From Thiocystis violacea (lineage in GTDB: Bacteria; Pseudomonadota; Gammaproteobacteria; Chromatiales; Chromatiaceae): DNA of 64,000 bases. This document shows, in pieces, positions 44,292 to 53,097 of the stretch. Below the pieces are notes generated by a model. It was not told the origin of the DNA, ran no database searches, and saw only the letters and a program-made list of their open reading frames with translations. Numbering within the stretch: position 1 is the first letter of the stretch; each line of letters begins with the position of its first letter. The position numbers were made by a program, and so were the translations under genes. The stretch is from the NCBI RefSeq assembly GCF_016583575.1, contig NZ_NRRG01000018.1, forward strand, positions 22,971 to 86,970, in the 5' to 3' direction.

Positions 44292-44445
44292 GGGGGTGTA
44301 ACCCCAAACCCTCGAAAATTCTGAAGCGATTTATTATCAATCAGTTAAATTTCGTGCCGCTCGCCACAAATGGCGCTTCTGTTGAACGTAAGCTATTGAA
44401 TTTTCGTGATTGGCGGAAATTTCGGCGGTTTGGGCTTACAACCCC
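44292..44445. mobile_element. 154-bp Tn3-derived miniature element (TIME-like)
   Basis: The left end GGGGGTGTAACCCCAAACCC and the complement of the right end GGGGTTGTAAGCCCAAACCG match over about 25 of 32 bases, and both resemble the Tn3-family ends at 46944 and 50835. No gene lies between. No 5-bp duplication is seen. It sits directly upstream of the serine hydrolase gene and may affect its promoter. Confidence 0.65.
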
Positions 44446-44510
44446 TGGTTGGTGCCATGGGTGTCGGTGGGGTGGATCGCCGGCAAGATGTCGGTGGCTG
44501 GCAATTCACA

Positions 44511-45683
44511 ATGACGAGTCATTCCATGACACGAGTCAGACGTCGCGCCGTTTTGCGGTGCGCCTTATCCGCGATTTGGGTGGGCGCATTCTCCGGCCTC
44601 GCTAGTCCGCTTCTCGTCTGGCCTCCCGTGGTCGAAGCAGAGCCGCTTCCCGCTAAGAAAGAGGCCGACATCATCGCCAAGATCGCGCGTGAAACCATGC
44701 GGCAGCATGACGTGCCAGCACTGTCTCTCGCGATCGCCAAGCGAGGGCAATGCGTCTACCGGCACGCCTTTGGTGTCGTGGACAAGGGCACAGGTGAGCA
44801 GGCAACTCCGGACACCTTGTTCCGCATCGCTAGTCTGACCAAGCCAATCACTTCGGTTGCCATCTTCTCGCTGATCGAGCAAGGGCGGCTCAGCCTCGGT
44901 GACCGCATCTTCGGCGAGCATGGCAGACTCGGATTCGACTACGCCCCGGTCTATCCCGATCGGGTCACCCGAATTACGCTCCATCATCTGCTGACACACA
45001 CAGCCGGAGGCTGGGGAAATGGTCGGGATGATCCAACCTATCTCTATCCAGAGATGGATCACCGGGAATTGATTCGCTTCGTATTACTGACCCGCGTGTT
45101 GAGCAACGAGCCTGGCACACACTATGAGTATTCCAACTTCGGCTACTCCATTCTCGGTCGAGTGATCGAGAAGATGACCGGTCAACCCTATTCAGACTAC
45201 GTGCAGCAATCCGTCTTGCACCGATGCGGTATCCACGACATGGCCCTGGGCGGAAACACCCTGACCGAGCGGGCACCGCACGAAGCGATCTACTACGACG
45301 CGAATGGGTCCGCTGACAAGGCCTACGAGATTGACCTCAGGCGCAGGGATTCTCACGGTGGATGGATCGCCACGCCGAGCGACTTGGTTCGCTTCACCAT
45401 GCACGTCGACGGCGAGGGTATCACCCCAAGCATCTTGACCCGGGACAGCATCAAGGCCATGACAACCCCCAGCGCTGCCAACTCTGGCTACGCCTGTGGC
45501 TGGGCGGTGAACGGGGTTCCCAACTGGTGGCATGACGGTCGCCTACCAGGAAGCGCAGCGATCATGGTCCGAACCGCGAGCGGACTATGCTGGGCCGCCT
45601 TTGCCAACACCCAACGCGATCGTCTGGATCTCGATCAGATGATGTGGCGCGTGGTTCGTAGCGTCCCGGCCTGGCACGCCTGA
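44511..45683 (+). CDS. Serine hydrolase of the beta-lactamase/D-Ala-D-Ala carboxypeptidase family
   Basis: This protein is 390 residues from the ATG at 44511. The N-terminal RVRRRAVLRCALSAIWVG is a signal with a twin-Arg flavour, followed by a hydrophobic stretch to about residue 45. The family motifs are Ser108-x-x-Lys111 (RIASLTKPI), Tyr-x-Asn in HYEYSNFGYS, and a C-terminal WWHDGRLPGSAA box. Members include class C beta-lactamases, esterases and peptidases, so the substrate cannot be told. It is a single gene, just after the Tn3-derived miniature element. It may be cargo unrelated to the defence genes. Confidence 0.85.
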   Translation: MTSHSMTRVRRRAVLRCALSAIWVGAFSGLASPLLVWPPVVEAEPLPAKKEADIIAKIARETMRQHDVPALSLAIAKRGQCVYRHAFGVVDKGTGEQATPDTLFRIASLTKPITSVAIFSLIEQGRLSLGDRIFGEHGRLGFDYAPVYPDRVTRITLHHLLTHTAGGWGNGRDDPTYLYPEMDHRELIRFVLLTRVLSNEPGTHYEYSNFGYSILGRVIEKMTGQPYSDYVQQSVLHRCGIHDMALGGNTLTERAPHEAIYYDANGSADKAYEIDLRRRDSHGGWIATPSDLVRFTMHVDGEGITPSILTRDSIKAMTTPSAANSGYACGWAVNGVPNWWHDGRLPGSAAIMVRTASGLCWAAFANTQRDRLDLDQMMWRVVRSVPAWHA

Positions 45684-45994
45684 ACTCGCCAGCGAGACCG
45701 GTCCTCTCGCCCAAGCACCAGGCTCAGGCTGACTCGATGCGCGCCGCCCTCAGGTAGGGATTCGAGGCGCAGTGGAACGGAAAATCGGGTTAAGTATCAG
45801 CCATCATCCTTGATGGACTGATTCGAATAGGGGTAGACCCGACGGCTCTGTCATGAGCCGCTACTTGCCTGTCGGAAAACCATGTGCGCATGGCCGAGCA
45901 GGAAAAACCCGATGATTGAGCGCACGGGCTCGGATGATTGCGAGCGGCTACATTTAGGGGTTCCGATCGAACGATGGAAGCGCCCTCCCCTACC
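45684..45994. other. Gap of 311 bases between convergent genes
   Basis: No gene is supported. Two small hairpins are visible: CCATCA-TCCT-TGATGG near 45800 and GGCTC-TGTCAT-GAGCC near 45848. Either could end transcription from the flanking genes. Confidence 0.35.
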
Positions 45995-46513
45995 TCACTC
46001 GCGGGTCTTGCTCATCTCGCCATGCCAATACCGGGCGCACTCCCCGGAGACTTTGGTGACGACGTCGGCGTTGCGTGGAGCAGGCCAGAACTGCAAGAGG
46101 TAAACCTGCATAGGCCCGTCGTCGTCTGTAAGTTGCCAGTCCCCCAACATGGACCGAGCACTGTACCTTACACGGTACGTTCCTTGAGGGATGTCGAGGG
46201 GGTACTCCGCTTCCTGCCCCCACTCGCGCAGCAGCAGCGCATTGGCGTGCTGAGCGAATGAGCATTCGACGATTTCTTCCCATGAAGGATCTGCCAGTGG
46301 CGCAGCATCAAGAAGCTCCACGGTGACATGGACGTGACCGGTATGGATGCCGGTGATGAGAAACAGCCTTCCTGTCTGAGCCGCACCGCAGATGCCGTTC
46401 GATTGCCCGCGAAAGGCGAGCGCCATGTCTGCGAAGTCGCCGTCTTGTGGCTCCACGTAGAACTGTCCGTAGTGAACGTGGAGTCGGTCGGAGTACAGGA
46501 CCTGGGGCTGCAT
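45995..46513 (-). CDS. Hypothetical protein (immunity-like)
   Basis: This protein is 172 residues from an ATG. It is beta-rich (VHYGQFYVEPQDGDFADMAL, HTGHVHVTVELLDAAP, GTYRVRYSARSM) and ends LQFWPAPRNADVV, then ARYWHGEMSKTRE. The overall pattern recalls small cytosolic proteins found with polymorphic toxins or phage genes, but I do not recognise the family. No signal peptide or membrane helix. It has no operon partner. Confidence 0.6.
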   Translation of the reverse strand: MQPQVLYSDRLHVHYGQFYVEPQDGDFADMALAFRGQSNGICGAAQTGRLFLITGIHTGHVHVTVELLDAAPLADPSWEEIVECSFAQHANALLLREWGQEAEYPLDIPQGTYRVRYSARSMLGDWQLTDDDGPMQVYLLQFWPAPRNADVVTKVSGECARYWHGEMSKTRE

Positions 46514-46620
46514 GGCGACACTGGGCTCCTGTGAGGCTTAACGTTTGAGCTGAGAGGTTGTGAAAAACCCCCTTGCCTGGAATCGCGATCTCTTCAATAG
46601 CAACAAGACGAAGAACCCAT

Positions 46621-46649
46621 GGCTGTGAAAAACCAGTTTCTTCACAGCC
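46621..46649. repeat. Hairpin with a perfect 9-bp stem
   Basis: GGCTGTGAA (46621-46629) pairs with TTCACAGCC (46641-46649). It lies just outside the left IS21-like end. The 430-base gap from 46514 to 46943 holds no gene; it contains this hairpin and the left end described next. Confidence 0.45.
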
Positions 46650-47100
46650 TCTGAGCCGCGCGCGCGGGGTTAGGTGTAGCGGCCTGCAAACATCCGACGC
46701 CCGACCTGCAAACATCCCGGATTTCGGCCCAGATTAGCTGCCAATATCCGGGATCTTGAACCCGCATTATTTGCCAACAAGCCCACGCTTTCTGCCAACA
46801 GCCTGCAAACATCCGGGCGGACTCAGATTAGTTGCCAATGGGTCAGTCTTTGATCTGAGTTGCCGTCACACCGGCAGGCCTGCGCCCAGCAACTGGGCAT
46901 GCAGTTCCTGAGTCCGACCGGGAGGCAGTTGAGCGTGGAGAAAGGGGGTGTAAGCCCAAACCCCAGAAAATTCCGCCGGTCCCAAAAATAGCCAATTTGA
47001 ATAGCCAAATAGCTGGTGGCTAAATTACCTCGTCCCTGGCAATTCTTGGCCAGGTCGTCCAAGCTGGGCAACTTGCGTATACCCATCTTGGCCAGTTGCC

Positions 47101-47718
47101 GTGAAAATCGCTCGCATCTACCTCCGCGTCAGCACCGACGAACAAGATCTTTCCCGTCAGGCCGATATTGAGCACAGCACACGGGCTGCCGGCTACTACG
47201 TCGCCGGCATCTATCGCGAGAAGGCGTCCGGTGCCCGCGCTGACCGCCCGGAGCTGCTGCGGATGATCGCTGATCTGCAACCGGGCGAAGTGGTGGTTGC
47301 CGAGAAGATTGATCGGATCAGCCGGCTGCCGCTGCCCGAAGCGGAAAAACTGGTCGCTTCCATTCGGGCCAAGGGTGCTCGGTTGGCCGTGCCGGGCCTA
47401 GTCGATCTCTCCGACTTGGCAGACAAGGCCGATGGTGTCGCCAAGATCGTGCTGATGTCGGTCCAGGAGCTGCTGCTGAAGCTGGCCCTACAGATGGCCC
47501 GGGACGACTACGAGACACGGCGCGAGCGGCAGCGCCAGGGCGTGCAACTCGCCAAGGCGGCCGGCAAGTACACCGGTCGTAAGGCTGACACCGTAACCCA
47601 CCAACGCATCGTTGCTCTGCGTCGCGCCGGCCAGACTATCGAGCGCACGGCCGAGTTAGCCGGATGCAGCGTCAGCCAGGTCAAGCGGATCTGGGCACGG
47701 CACCGGGCCAAATCCTAA
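47101..47718 (+). CDS. tnpR: Serine recombinase (Tn3-family resolvase)
   Basis: This protein is 205 residues from a GTG start. The serine-recombinase N-terminus IARIYLRVSTDEQDLSRQAD gives the nucleophile at Ser10, followed by GYYVAGIYREKASGARADRP and VVAEKIDRISRLPL. The C-terminal DNA-binding part ends in an HTH (RTAELAGCSVSQVKRIWA). It would resolve cointegrates at a res site in the roughly 125 bases between the left end and this gene, where short inverted blocks (TAGCCA...TGGCTA) are seen. The gene appears complete. Confidence 0.9.
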   Translation: MKIARIYLRVSTDEQDLSRQADIEHSTRAAGYYVAGIYREKASGARADRPELLRMIADLQPGEVVVAEKIDRISRLPLPEAEKLVASIRAKGARLAVPGLVDLSDLADKADGVAKIVLMSVQELLLKLALQMARDDYETRRERQRQGVQLAKAAGKYTGRKADTVTHQRIVALRRAGQTIERTAELAGCSVSQVKRIWARHRAKS

Positions 47719-47773
47719 TGTCGCCGCTCGTGCGGGCGTCCTGCGCCATCCCATCGAAATGAGGGAGGCCGCG

Positions 47774-50700
47774 ATGGCGACGAAGAACAAGTCACTGTCC
47801 GTCCTGTCGGACGTTGAGCAATTCGCTCTCTACGGTCTGCCCGATTTTGACGAGGGACAGCGCCTGGAGTATCTGTCCCTGTCAGAAGCGCAACTGGCCA
47901 TGGCCTGCGCCCGTAGCGGTCTGCACGCGCAGGTCTATTGCGTCTTGCAGATCGGCTATTTCAAGGCCAAGCAGGCCTTCTTTCGCTTCACCTGGGACGC
48001 GGTGCAGGCGGATTGTTCCTTCGTCCTGGCTCACTATTTCAGCGACCGAGCCTTCGAGCCGCAGACCATCACCAAGCACGAGCACTACACGCAGCGGGCG
48101 ATGATCGCTGAGCTGTTCGACTATCGGCTCTGGTCGGCCACGTTTCTCCCGCAACTGGAGCAGCAGCTGGTCCAGATTGTTCGCCGCGATGTCACCATCG
48201 GCTTCATCGTCGCCGAGCTCATCACCTATTTCAACGCGCACAGAATTGTCCGTCCCGGCTACACGACCTTGCAGACGGTGATCAGCGAGGCGTTGTCCGC
48301 CGAACGCCGACGCTTGGGCGAGCTGCTCGCCGAGGGACTGGATGCGGCGACCAAGGAGGCGCTGGCCCAACTCCTGGTGCGCGATGACATGCTCTCGGAG
48401 CTGGCCGCCCTGAAGCAAGACGCCAAGGACTTCGGTTGGCGACAGATGGCCCGTGAGCGGGACAAACGCGCCCAGCTCGAGCCGTTGTACCGGATCGCCA
48501 AGACGCTGCTGCCCAAGCTCGCGGTCTCACAACAGAACCTACTCTATTACGCGAGCCTTGCGAACTTCTACACGGTCTACGATTTGCGCCGCTTCAAGCC
48601 GGAGCAGACGCACCTGTACCTGCTCTGCTACGTTTGGCAACGCTACCGCCAGCTCACCGACAATCTCGTCGACGCGTTGGGCTACCACACCCAGCAGTTC
48701 GAGGAGGAGACCAAGGCTCAGGCCAACAAGCACCTTCTCGCAGAACAGATACAGCGGCAGCAGGAAACCCCGCAGGTCGGACGCTTGCTGTTGCTCTATG
48801 TCGACGAGTCGGTCGACGACGCCACGCCCTTCGGCGAGGTGCGCAAGCGTGCGTTCAAGATCATGCCCAAGGAGGACCTGCAGATCACCGGCCAGCACCT
48901 CAGCGTGAAGCCGCCGAGCAAGCTGGCTCTGCGCTGGGAGGCTGTCGACACCCTGGCCGGACGCATTCGCCGTCAGCTGCGCCCGCTCTATGGCGCGCTC
49001 GACTTTTCCGGGGTCGTGGCGGACAACCCATGGCTGGAGGCGCTCGCCTGGGTCAACGAGGTGTTCGCCAACCGGCAACGCCTGTCGCAGCGCCCGCTTG
49101 CTGAATGCCCGAAGGCGACGCTGCCCAAGCGTTTGCGCTCGTTTCTGCTGACGTTCGACGCCGACGGGGAACCCACCGGCCTACATGCCGATCGATACGA
49201 GTTCTGGCTGTACCGCCAGATCAGAAAACGCCTCAAGTCCGGCGAGCTCTATCTGGACGACAGCTTGCAGCACCGCCGCTTCACCGACGAGCTCGTCTCC
49301 CTCGAGGAGAAGGCGGACGTGCTCGCCAAGATGGACATTCCCTGGCTGCGCACACCGATTCAGACCCAGCTCGGCACCTTGACCGACGCGCTGCATACGC
49401 AATGGCTGGCGTTCAATCGTGAGCTGAGCCAAAGAAAGCTCAAGCACCTCGACTATGACCGCAAGACCAAGACGCTGACCTGGCGCCGGCCGAAGGCCAA
49501 TCAGGAGGCCGCTCTCCAGGACAACTTCTACGAGCAGCTGGCGTTCTGCGATGTGGCTGACCTGTTACGTTTCGTCAACGACCAATGCCAGTTCCTATCG
49601 GCGCTGACGCCGCTGCAGCCACGCTACGCCAAGCAGGCCGTCGACGTGGACAGCTTAATGGCCGCCATCATTGCCCAGGCGATGAATCACGGCAACCTCG
49701 TGATCGCGAAGACCAGCGACATCCGCTATCACGTGCTGGAGGAGACCTCCCAGCAGTACCTGCGTCAGGCTTCGCTGCAGGCGGCCAACGATCAAATCAG
49801 CGATGCCATCGCCGATTTACCGATCTTTCCACACTACTCGTTTGACCTCGGCGTGCTCTACGGTGCGGTCGATGGCCAGAAGTTCGGCGTCGAGCGCCCG
49901 ACCGTCAAGGCACGTCACTCACGCAAGTATTTCGGTCGGGGCAAAGGCGTCGTCGCCTACACCCTGCTGTGCAACCACGTGCCGCTCCAGAGCTGGCTCA
50001 TCGGCGCACACGAGCTCGAGGCCCATCATGTCTTCGACATCTGGTACCGCAACACCTCCGAGATCGTCCCGAGTGTGATCACCGGCGACATGCACAGCAT
50101 CAACAAGGCGAACTTCGCCATCCTGCACTGGTTTGGGCCGCGCTTCGAGCCGCGGTTCACCGATCTGAAGAAACAGCTGAAAGCGCTCTATTGCGCCGCT
50201 GCGCCATCGCTGTACGAGGAATTTCTGATCGCTCCTGCCGGTCAGATTGATCTGCAGGCGATCGTGGACGAGAAGGCCAACATCGACCAGATCGTTGCCA
50301 CGCTAGGTCTGAAGGAAATGACCCAGGGTATGCTGATCCGTAAGCTCTGCACCTACACCGCCCCGAATCCGACGCGACGGGCCATCTTCGAGTTCGACAA
50401 GCTGATTCGCAGCATCTACACCCTGCGGTACCTTCGAGATCCGCAGCTGCAGCGCAACGTGCATCGCTCGCAAAACCGCATCGAGTCCTATCACCAGCTG
50501 CGCTCGGCGATCGCCCAGGTCGGCGGCAAGAAAGAGCTGACCGGTCGGACCGACATCCAGATCGAGATCTGCAACCAGTGTGCGCGGCTGATCGCCAACG
50601 CCATCATCTACTACAACTCCGCGATCCTCTCGCGCTTGCTCACCAAGTACGAGGCAAGCGGGAATGCGAAGGCCCTGGCCATGATCAAGAAGATCTCGCC

Positions 50701-50803
50701 GACGGCATGGCGTCACGTCCATCTCAACGGGCACTACACGTTCCGCGGCACCGGGTCACTCATCGACCTGGATGCAATCGTGGCGGGGCTGAATCTGGGC
50801 TGA
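47774..50803 (+). CDS. tnpA: Tn3-family transposase
   Basis: This is a 1009-residue protein. The ATG at 47774 was chosen because GGGAGG lies just upstream; an ATG at 47759 is less likely. N-terminal DNA-binding region with LSDVEQFALYGLPDFDE. The C-terminal DDE domain shows Asp in YGAVDGQKFGVERP, Asp in ITGDMHSINKANF and Glu in SQNRIESYHQLRSA. Length and motifs are those of full TnpA proteins, and the frame is intact, so the transposon may be active. Confidence 0.95.
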   Translation: MATKNKSLSVLSDVEQFALYGLPDFDEGQRLEYLSLSEAQLAMACARSGLHAQVYCVLQIGYFKAKQAFFRFTWDAVQADCSFVLAHYFSDRAFEPQTITKHEHYTQRAMIAELFDYRLWSATFLPQLEQQLVQIVRRDVTIGFIVAELITYFNAHRIVRPGYTTLQTVISEALSAERRRLGELLAEGLDAATKEALAQLLVRDDMLSELAALKQDAKDFGWRQMARERDKRAQLEPLYRIAKTLLPKLAVSQQNLLYYASLANFYTVYDLRRFKPEQTHLYLLCYVWQRYRQLTDNLVDALGYHTQQFEEETKAQANKHLLAEQIQRQQETPQVGRLLLLYVDESVDDATPFGEVRKRAFKIMPKEDLQITGQHLSVKPPSKLALRWEAVDTLAGRIRRQLRPLYGALDFSGVVADNPWLEALAWVNEVFANRQRLSQRPLAECPKATLPKRLRSFLLTFDADGEPTGLHADRYEFWLYRQIRKRLKSGELYLDDSLQHRRFTDELVSLEEKADVLAKMDIPWLRTPIQTQLGTLTDALHTQWLAFNRELSQRKLKHLDYDRKTKTLTWRRPKANQEAALQDNFYEQLAFCDVADLLRFVNDQCQFLSALTPLQPRYAKQAVDVDSLMAAIIAQAMNHGNLVIAKTSDIRYHVLEETSQQYLRQASLQAANDQISDAIADLPIFPHYSFDLGVLYGAVDGQKFGVERPTVKARHSRKYFGRGKGVVAYTLLCNHVPLQSWLIGAHELEAHHVFDIWYRNTSEIVPSVITGDMHSINKANFAILHWFGPRFEPRFTDLKKQLKALYCAAAPSLYEEFLIAPAGQIDLQAIVDEKANIDQIVATLGLKEMTQGMLIRKLCTYTAPNPTRRAIFEFDKLIRSIYTLRYLRDPQLQRNVHRSQNRIESYHQLRSAIAQVGGKKELTGRTDIQIEICNQCARLIANAIIYYNSAILSRLLTKYEASGNAKALAMIKKISPTAWRHVHLNGHYTFRGTGSLIDLDAIVAGLNLG

Positions 50804-50836
50804 CGGAATTTTCTGGGGTTTGGGCTTACACCCCCT

Positions 50837-50934
50837 TCCTGGAAGACCTTCGCGCAGCCAGCTCGGCGCAGGGCATCGACCTGCAGGTCAACGCTCTGCT
50901 CCTTGGTGCTGACACGCGCATAGCCAATCTGCAT
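50837..50934 (-). pseudogene. N-terminal stub of a second resolvase
   Basis: From the ATG at 50934, with GGGAGGGG upstream, the reading is MQIGYARVSTKEQSVDLQVD, then ALRRAGCAKVFQEG, the start of a serine recombinase with its nucleophile Ser. It is cut exactly at the right end of the Tn3-family transposon. The rest is not found on the other side. Confidence 0.85.
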
Positions 50935-51063
50935 GGCCCCTCCCGCCGTCTGATTGGTCCGACTTACTCGTTCAAGTCTAGGAAACTCGGACCTTGATTG
51001 CGACAACCGGTTTTTCGAACTGGAAAGATCGGTTTTGAGAGGATGTCAGGCGTGCCGTGGATC

Positions 51064-51093
51064 GGTCCGAAAAAACGGCCGTTTTCTCGGACC
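51064..51093. repeat. Long palindrome, probable res site of the truncated resolvase
   Basis: GGTCCGAAAAAACG (51064-51077) and CGTTTTCTCGGACC (51080-51093) match at 13 of 14 positions around GC. It lies about 130 bases upstream of the resolvase stub, as Tn3-type res subsites do. The remaining 50935-51238 stretch is AT-rich towards its end and may hold the promoter of the next gene. Confidence 0.55.
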
Positions 51094-51238
51094 AAGTTTG
51101 GGGAGTATCCCCGTGTAGTGTTGGATGCAAAACTGAGCAAGCTAAAAAGAATCTAAAAAAATTCTATATAAAATCTGTGAAGAATCTTATTTGATGCTAT
51201 GCTTTGCACCGTCACACCAACTAATCGAGGAACTCACC

Positions 51239-51838
51239 ATGACCAACCTTCGAGAAATGATCCGTCGCTCAAAAGCCGTGAAGAAGGAGGTGGTCGCTGT
51301 CACCGTCAGGATACCCAAGGAGCTGCAGTCGTTCGCAGACGAGCTGGCGACACACCTGGGAATGTCTCGCCAAGACGTGCTGCTGAAGCTCATTGAAGAG
51401 GGGGCGAGCGTTGCTGAGGAGGAGCTCCAGTTAGACGATGCGAAGTACCCAGAGGACTTTCGGTATCACCTGCTGAACACGAACAAGGGCAACAACGTGC
51501 ACGATCACGAGATGATGCTCCGAGACGGGGTGGCGGCAGCGTTCTATGATCCGTGGAAGCACAACATCAACAGGATCGCAGAGGGCGACGTTGTGTTCCT
51601 CTACGAAAATGGACGAGGGATCGTCGCCTACGGTCGAGGTACCGGGTCCACACAGACGGCCGACCATGAGGGCGACAAAGACGAGTGCCACTTCCAAGAG
51701 CTGAGCGGATTTCGACTTCTGGAGCCCCCGCTATCCGCCGCCGAGATCAAGAAGACCCTCAACCGCGAGGTCGTCTTCCTGCGCACCATGACCGGAATCT
51801 CGGACGGTGCAAAACTCCTGGAACGGATTGAGACGTGA
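51239..51838 (+). CDS. Ribbon-helix-helix protein fused to an EVE/PUA-like domain
   Basis: This protein is 199 residues from the ATG at 51239, with a GAGG site. The N-terminal 55 residues (AVTVRIPKELQSFADELATH, then LGMSRQDVLLKLIEEG) look like a ribbon-helix-helix DNA-binding domain. The C-terminal part (NINRIAEGDVVFLYENGRGI, VAYGRGTGSTQ) resembles EVE/PUA-like modified-base-reading folds. Together it could sense modified DNA and regulate or restrict, but this is inference from fold resemblance. It is the only non-transposon gene within the IS21-like-ended composite. Confidence 0.6.
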   Translation: MTNLREMIRRSKAVKKEVVAVTVRIPKELQSFADELATHLGMSRQDVLLKLIEEGASVAEEELQLDDAKYPEDFRYHLLNTNKGNNVHDHEMMLRDGVAAAFYDPWKHNINRIAEGDVVFLYENGRGIVAYGRGTGSTQTADHEGDKDECHFQELSGFRLLEPPLSAAEIKKTLNREVVFLRTMTGISDGAKLLERIET

Positions 51839-52043
51839 CCAGGGAGATCTGCGGTCTTTCAGAACTAGAGTCTGACCGTTCGCAGAGAATCTGGGCCGGC
51901 CCGGATGTTTGCAGGCTGTTGGCAAATAATCTGGGCTGTTGGCAGATTAATGTGGGTTCGAGGCCCCGGATATTGTCAGTTAATCTGGGCCGAAAATCGC
52001 GATGTTTGCAGGCTGAGCGCCCGATGTTTGTAGGTCGCTACAG

Positions 52044-52634
52044 TTAGGGTGCATTCGCACCTTTGACCAGGGCCTTGGCTTGTACGAAGAGCCTTGCCAG
52101 CGGTTCGAATGCGCCATGGAAAGACAACCACTGAAGACCGTTGGTGCGGGAGAGCATGCCCGCAACCAACCGGCCGTCTGAGGTTACCGACTTGACATAT
52201 CGGATTGCGGCTGGCGAGTGAGGGACAGACGGGTTGTTGATCAAGAATGCTCGTTCGCAGTGAGGAAAGACGGCCGTTGTTGGTATCTCCGTCGGGGCGA
52301 AGAGCAAGGTGATAGAGCCTCGCTGCCCACCGGACGCGTTCCAGAACAACTCATGTCCTTTGATTGGCTCCCCACCGAGTTGGATTTCATACTTCCCTGC
52401 CTTGCGCATCAGAATGGTCTCGGCAGACTTGAACGTGTCTGAGCCTTCCTGCATCTCGTACACCCAGGCCTGTGCAGCAACCGCTAGCAGTGGCCGTAGA
52501 ACGGTGTCGTGCCAGGGGAGCGAAACGGCCTGGTTGGCCCGCGTTTCGAAGTAGACCGAACTCGGCAAAACGCCGACCGTGAATGCGCCCTTCGCCGCGA
52601 GGGCTTCTTTCTCGGCAGTGGTGATCTCGTTCAC
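52044..52634 (-). CDS. Hypothetical protein, last gene of a coupled minus-strand operon
   Basis: This protein is 196 residues from a GTG start that overlaps the upstream stop (GTGA). N-terminal ITTAEKEALAAKGAFTVGVL, then DTVLRPLLAVAAQAWVYEMQ. The middle (KAGKYEIQLGGEPIKGHELF) is beta-rich. No signal, membrane helix or known motif. Its TAA stop lies against the right IS21-like end, so the insertion hit directly after the gene. No function is recognised. Confidence 0.55.
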   Translation of the reverse strand: MNEITTAEKEALAAKGAFTVGVLPSSVYFETRANQAVSLPWHDTVLRPLLAVAAQAWVYEMQEGSDTFKSAETILMRKAGKYEIQLGGEPIKGHELFWNASGGQRGSITLLFAPTEIPTTAVFPHCERAFLINNPSVPHSPAAIRYVKSVTSDGRLVAGMLSRTNGLQWLSFHGAFEPLARLFVQAKALVKGANAP

Positions 52635-52879
52635 TTGCCGCCCCAGCGCCAGGTGGGAGGCTCGCCAGTGACCCAGCATACGGCGACGAGACCGACGCAC
52701 AAGAGCGCGGCGTAGGCGACGAATACGGCGGCCCCGTGACTTGGCAGCAGCGCTCCTGCGCCTACCAAGACAAGGGCGAAGAAGATGACCATGACGACCC
52801 AGCCTTGCCATACAGTGGGCAGACCCCAGCCCCAGCCGTAGCGTTTGGCGGGAAACCAGTAGCGCTGTTCGTTGGACAT
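52631..52879 (-). CDS. Small membrane protein
   Basis: This protein is 82 residues from the ATG at 52879, with GGAGG upstream. Two membrane helices are predicted by eye: WQGWVVMVIFFALVLVGAGA and AAVFVAYAALLCVGLVAVCW. The N-terminus has aromatic and basic residues (RYWFPAKRYGWGWGLP). The stop overlaps the start of the next gene. A role as a membrane partner of that gene is possible. Confidence 0.65.
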   Translation of the reverse strand: MSNEQRYWFPAKRYGWGWGLPTVWQGWVVMVIFFALVLVGAGALLPSHGAAVFVAYAALLCVGLVAVCWVTGEPPTWRWGGK

Positions 52880-52905
52880 GGGATCGACCTCCAATGCGGA
52901 AGCAA

Positions 52906-53097
52906 TCAATCTTCCAGCGCGTCCACGCAACCTTTTGCCGCGCGGGGGACCACCCGCGCGCCGACGATGGACACGCGCGCGCCGGTCTCCAGGATCGCGA
53001 CGTCTCCGGCGACAGAGAGCCGGTCCGGCGCATGCGTGCGCTCGACGGGATTCAGCGGGCCGAGCAGTTGGGTTGGGGTGTCAGCGGCGGTCTTCAT
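52906..53097 (-). CDS. Small hypothetical protein
   Basis: This protein is 63 residues from the ATG at 53097, overlapping the upstream gene's TGA. Sequence PDRLSVAGDVAILETGARVS, then IVGARVVPRAAKGCVDALED. Beta-strand-like with no known motif. It sits 26 bases before the membrane protein gene, in the same direction. Confidence 0.5.
   Translation of the reverse strand: MKTAADTPTQLLGPLNPVERTHAPDRLSVAGDVAILETGARVSIVGARVVPRAAKGCVDALED

Larger units (their letters stand above)
46944..50835 (+). mobile_element. Tn3-family transposon (3.9 kb), resolvase plus transposase only
   Basis: The two ends share 32 identical bases beginning GGGGGTGTAAGCCCAAACCC (46944-46975, complement at 50804-50835). Inside are only a resolvase and a Tn3 transposase, with no passenger. 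The transposase stop touches the right inverted repeat. The 5-base flanks (AGAAA and TTCCT) differ, so there is no target duplication. Confidence 0.9.
46675..52042. mobile_element. 5.37-kb composite bounded by IS21-like multi-repeat ends
   Basis: The left end (46675 to about 46818) begins TGTAGCGGCCTGCAAACATC, and the right end (about 51899-52042) is its near complement, ending GGTCGCTACA. Both carry several copies of a GCAAACATCC-type block and a CAGATTA/TTGCCAA-type block over about 145 bases. TGT...ACA ends with multiple repeats suggest the IS21 family, though Tn7-like ends are also possible. No istAB genes remain: the inside holds the Tn3-family transposon and one cargo gene. Confidence 0.6.

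Noticed and set aside
44225..44605. A 126-codon open frame on the plus strand near 44.2 kb
   Set aside because: It runs through a WGR remnant and the Tn3-derived miniature element, and its first 18 codons are a repeated non-coding stretch.
45798..45866. Rho-independent terminators after the serine hydrolase gene
   Set aside because: The hairpins are short and have no T-tract, so I list them only as part of the gap.
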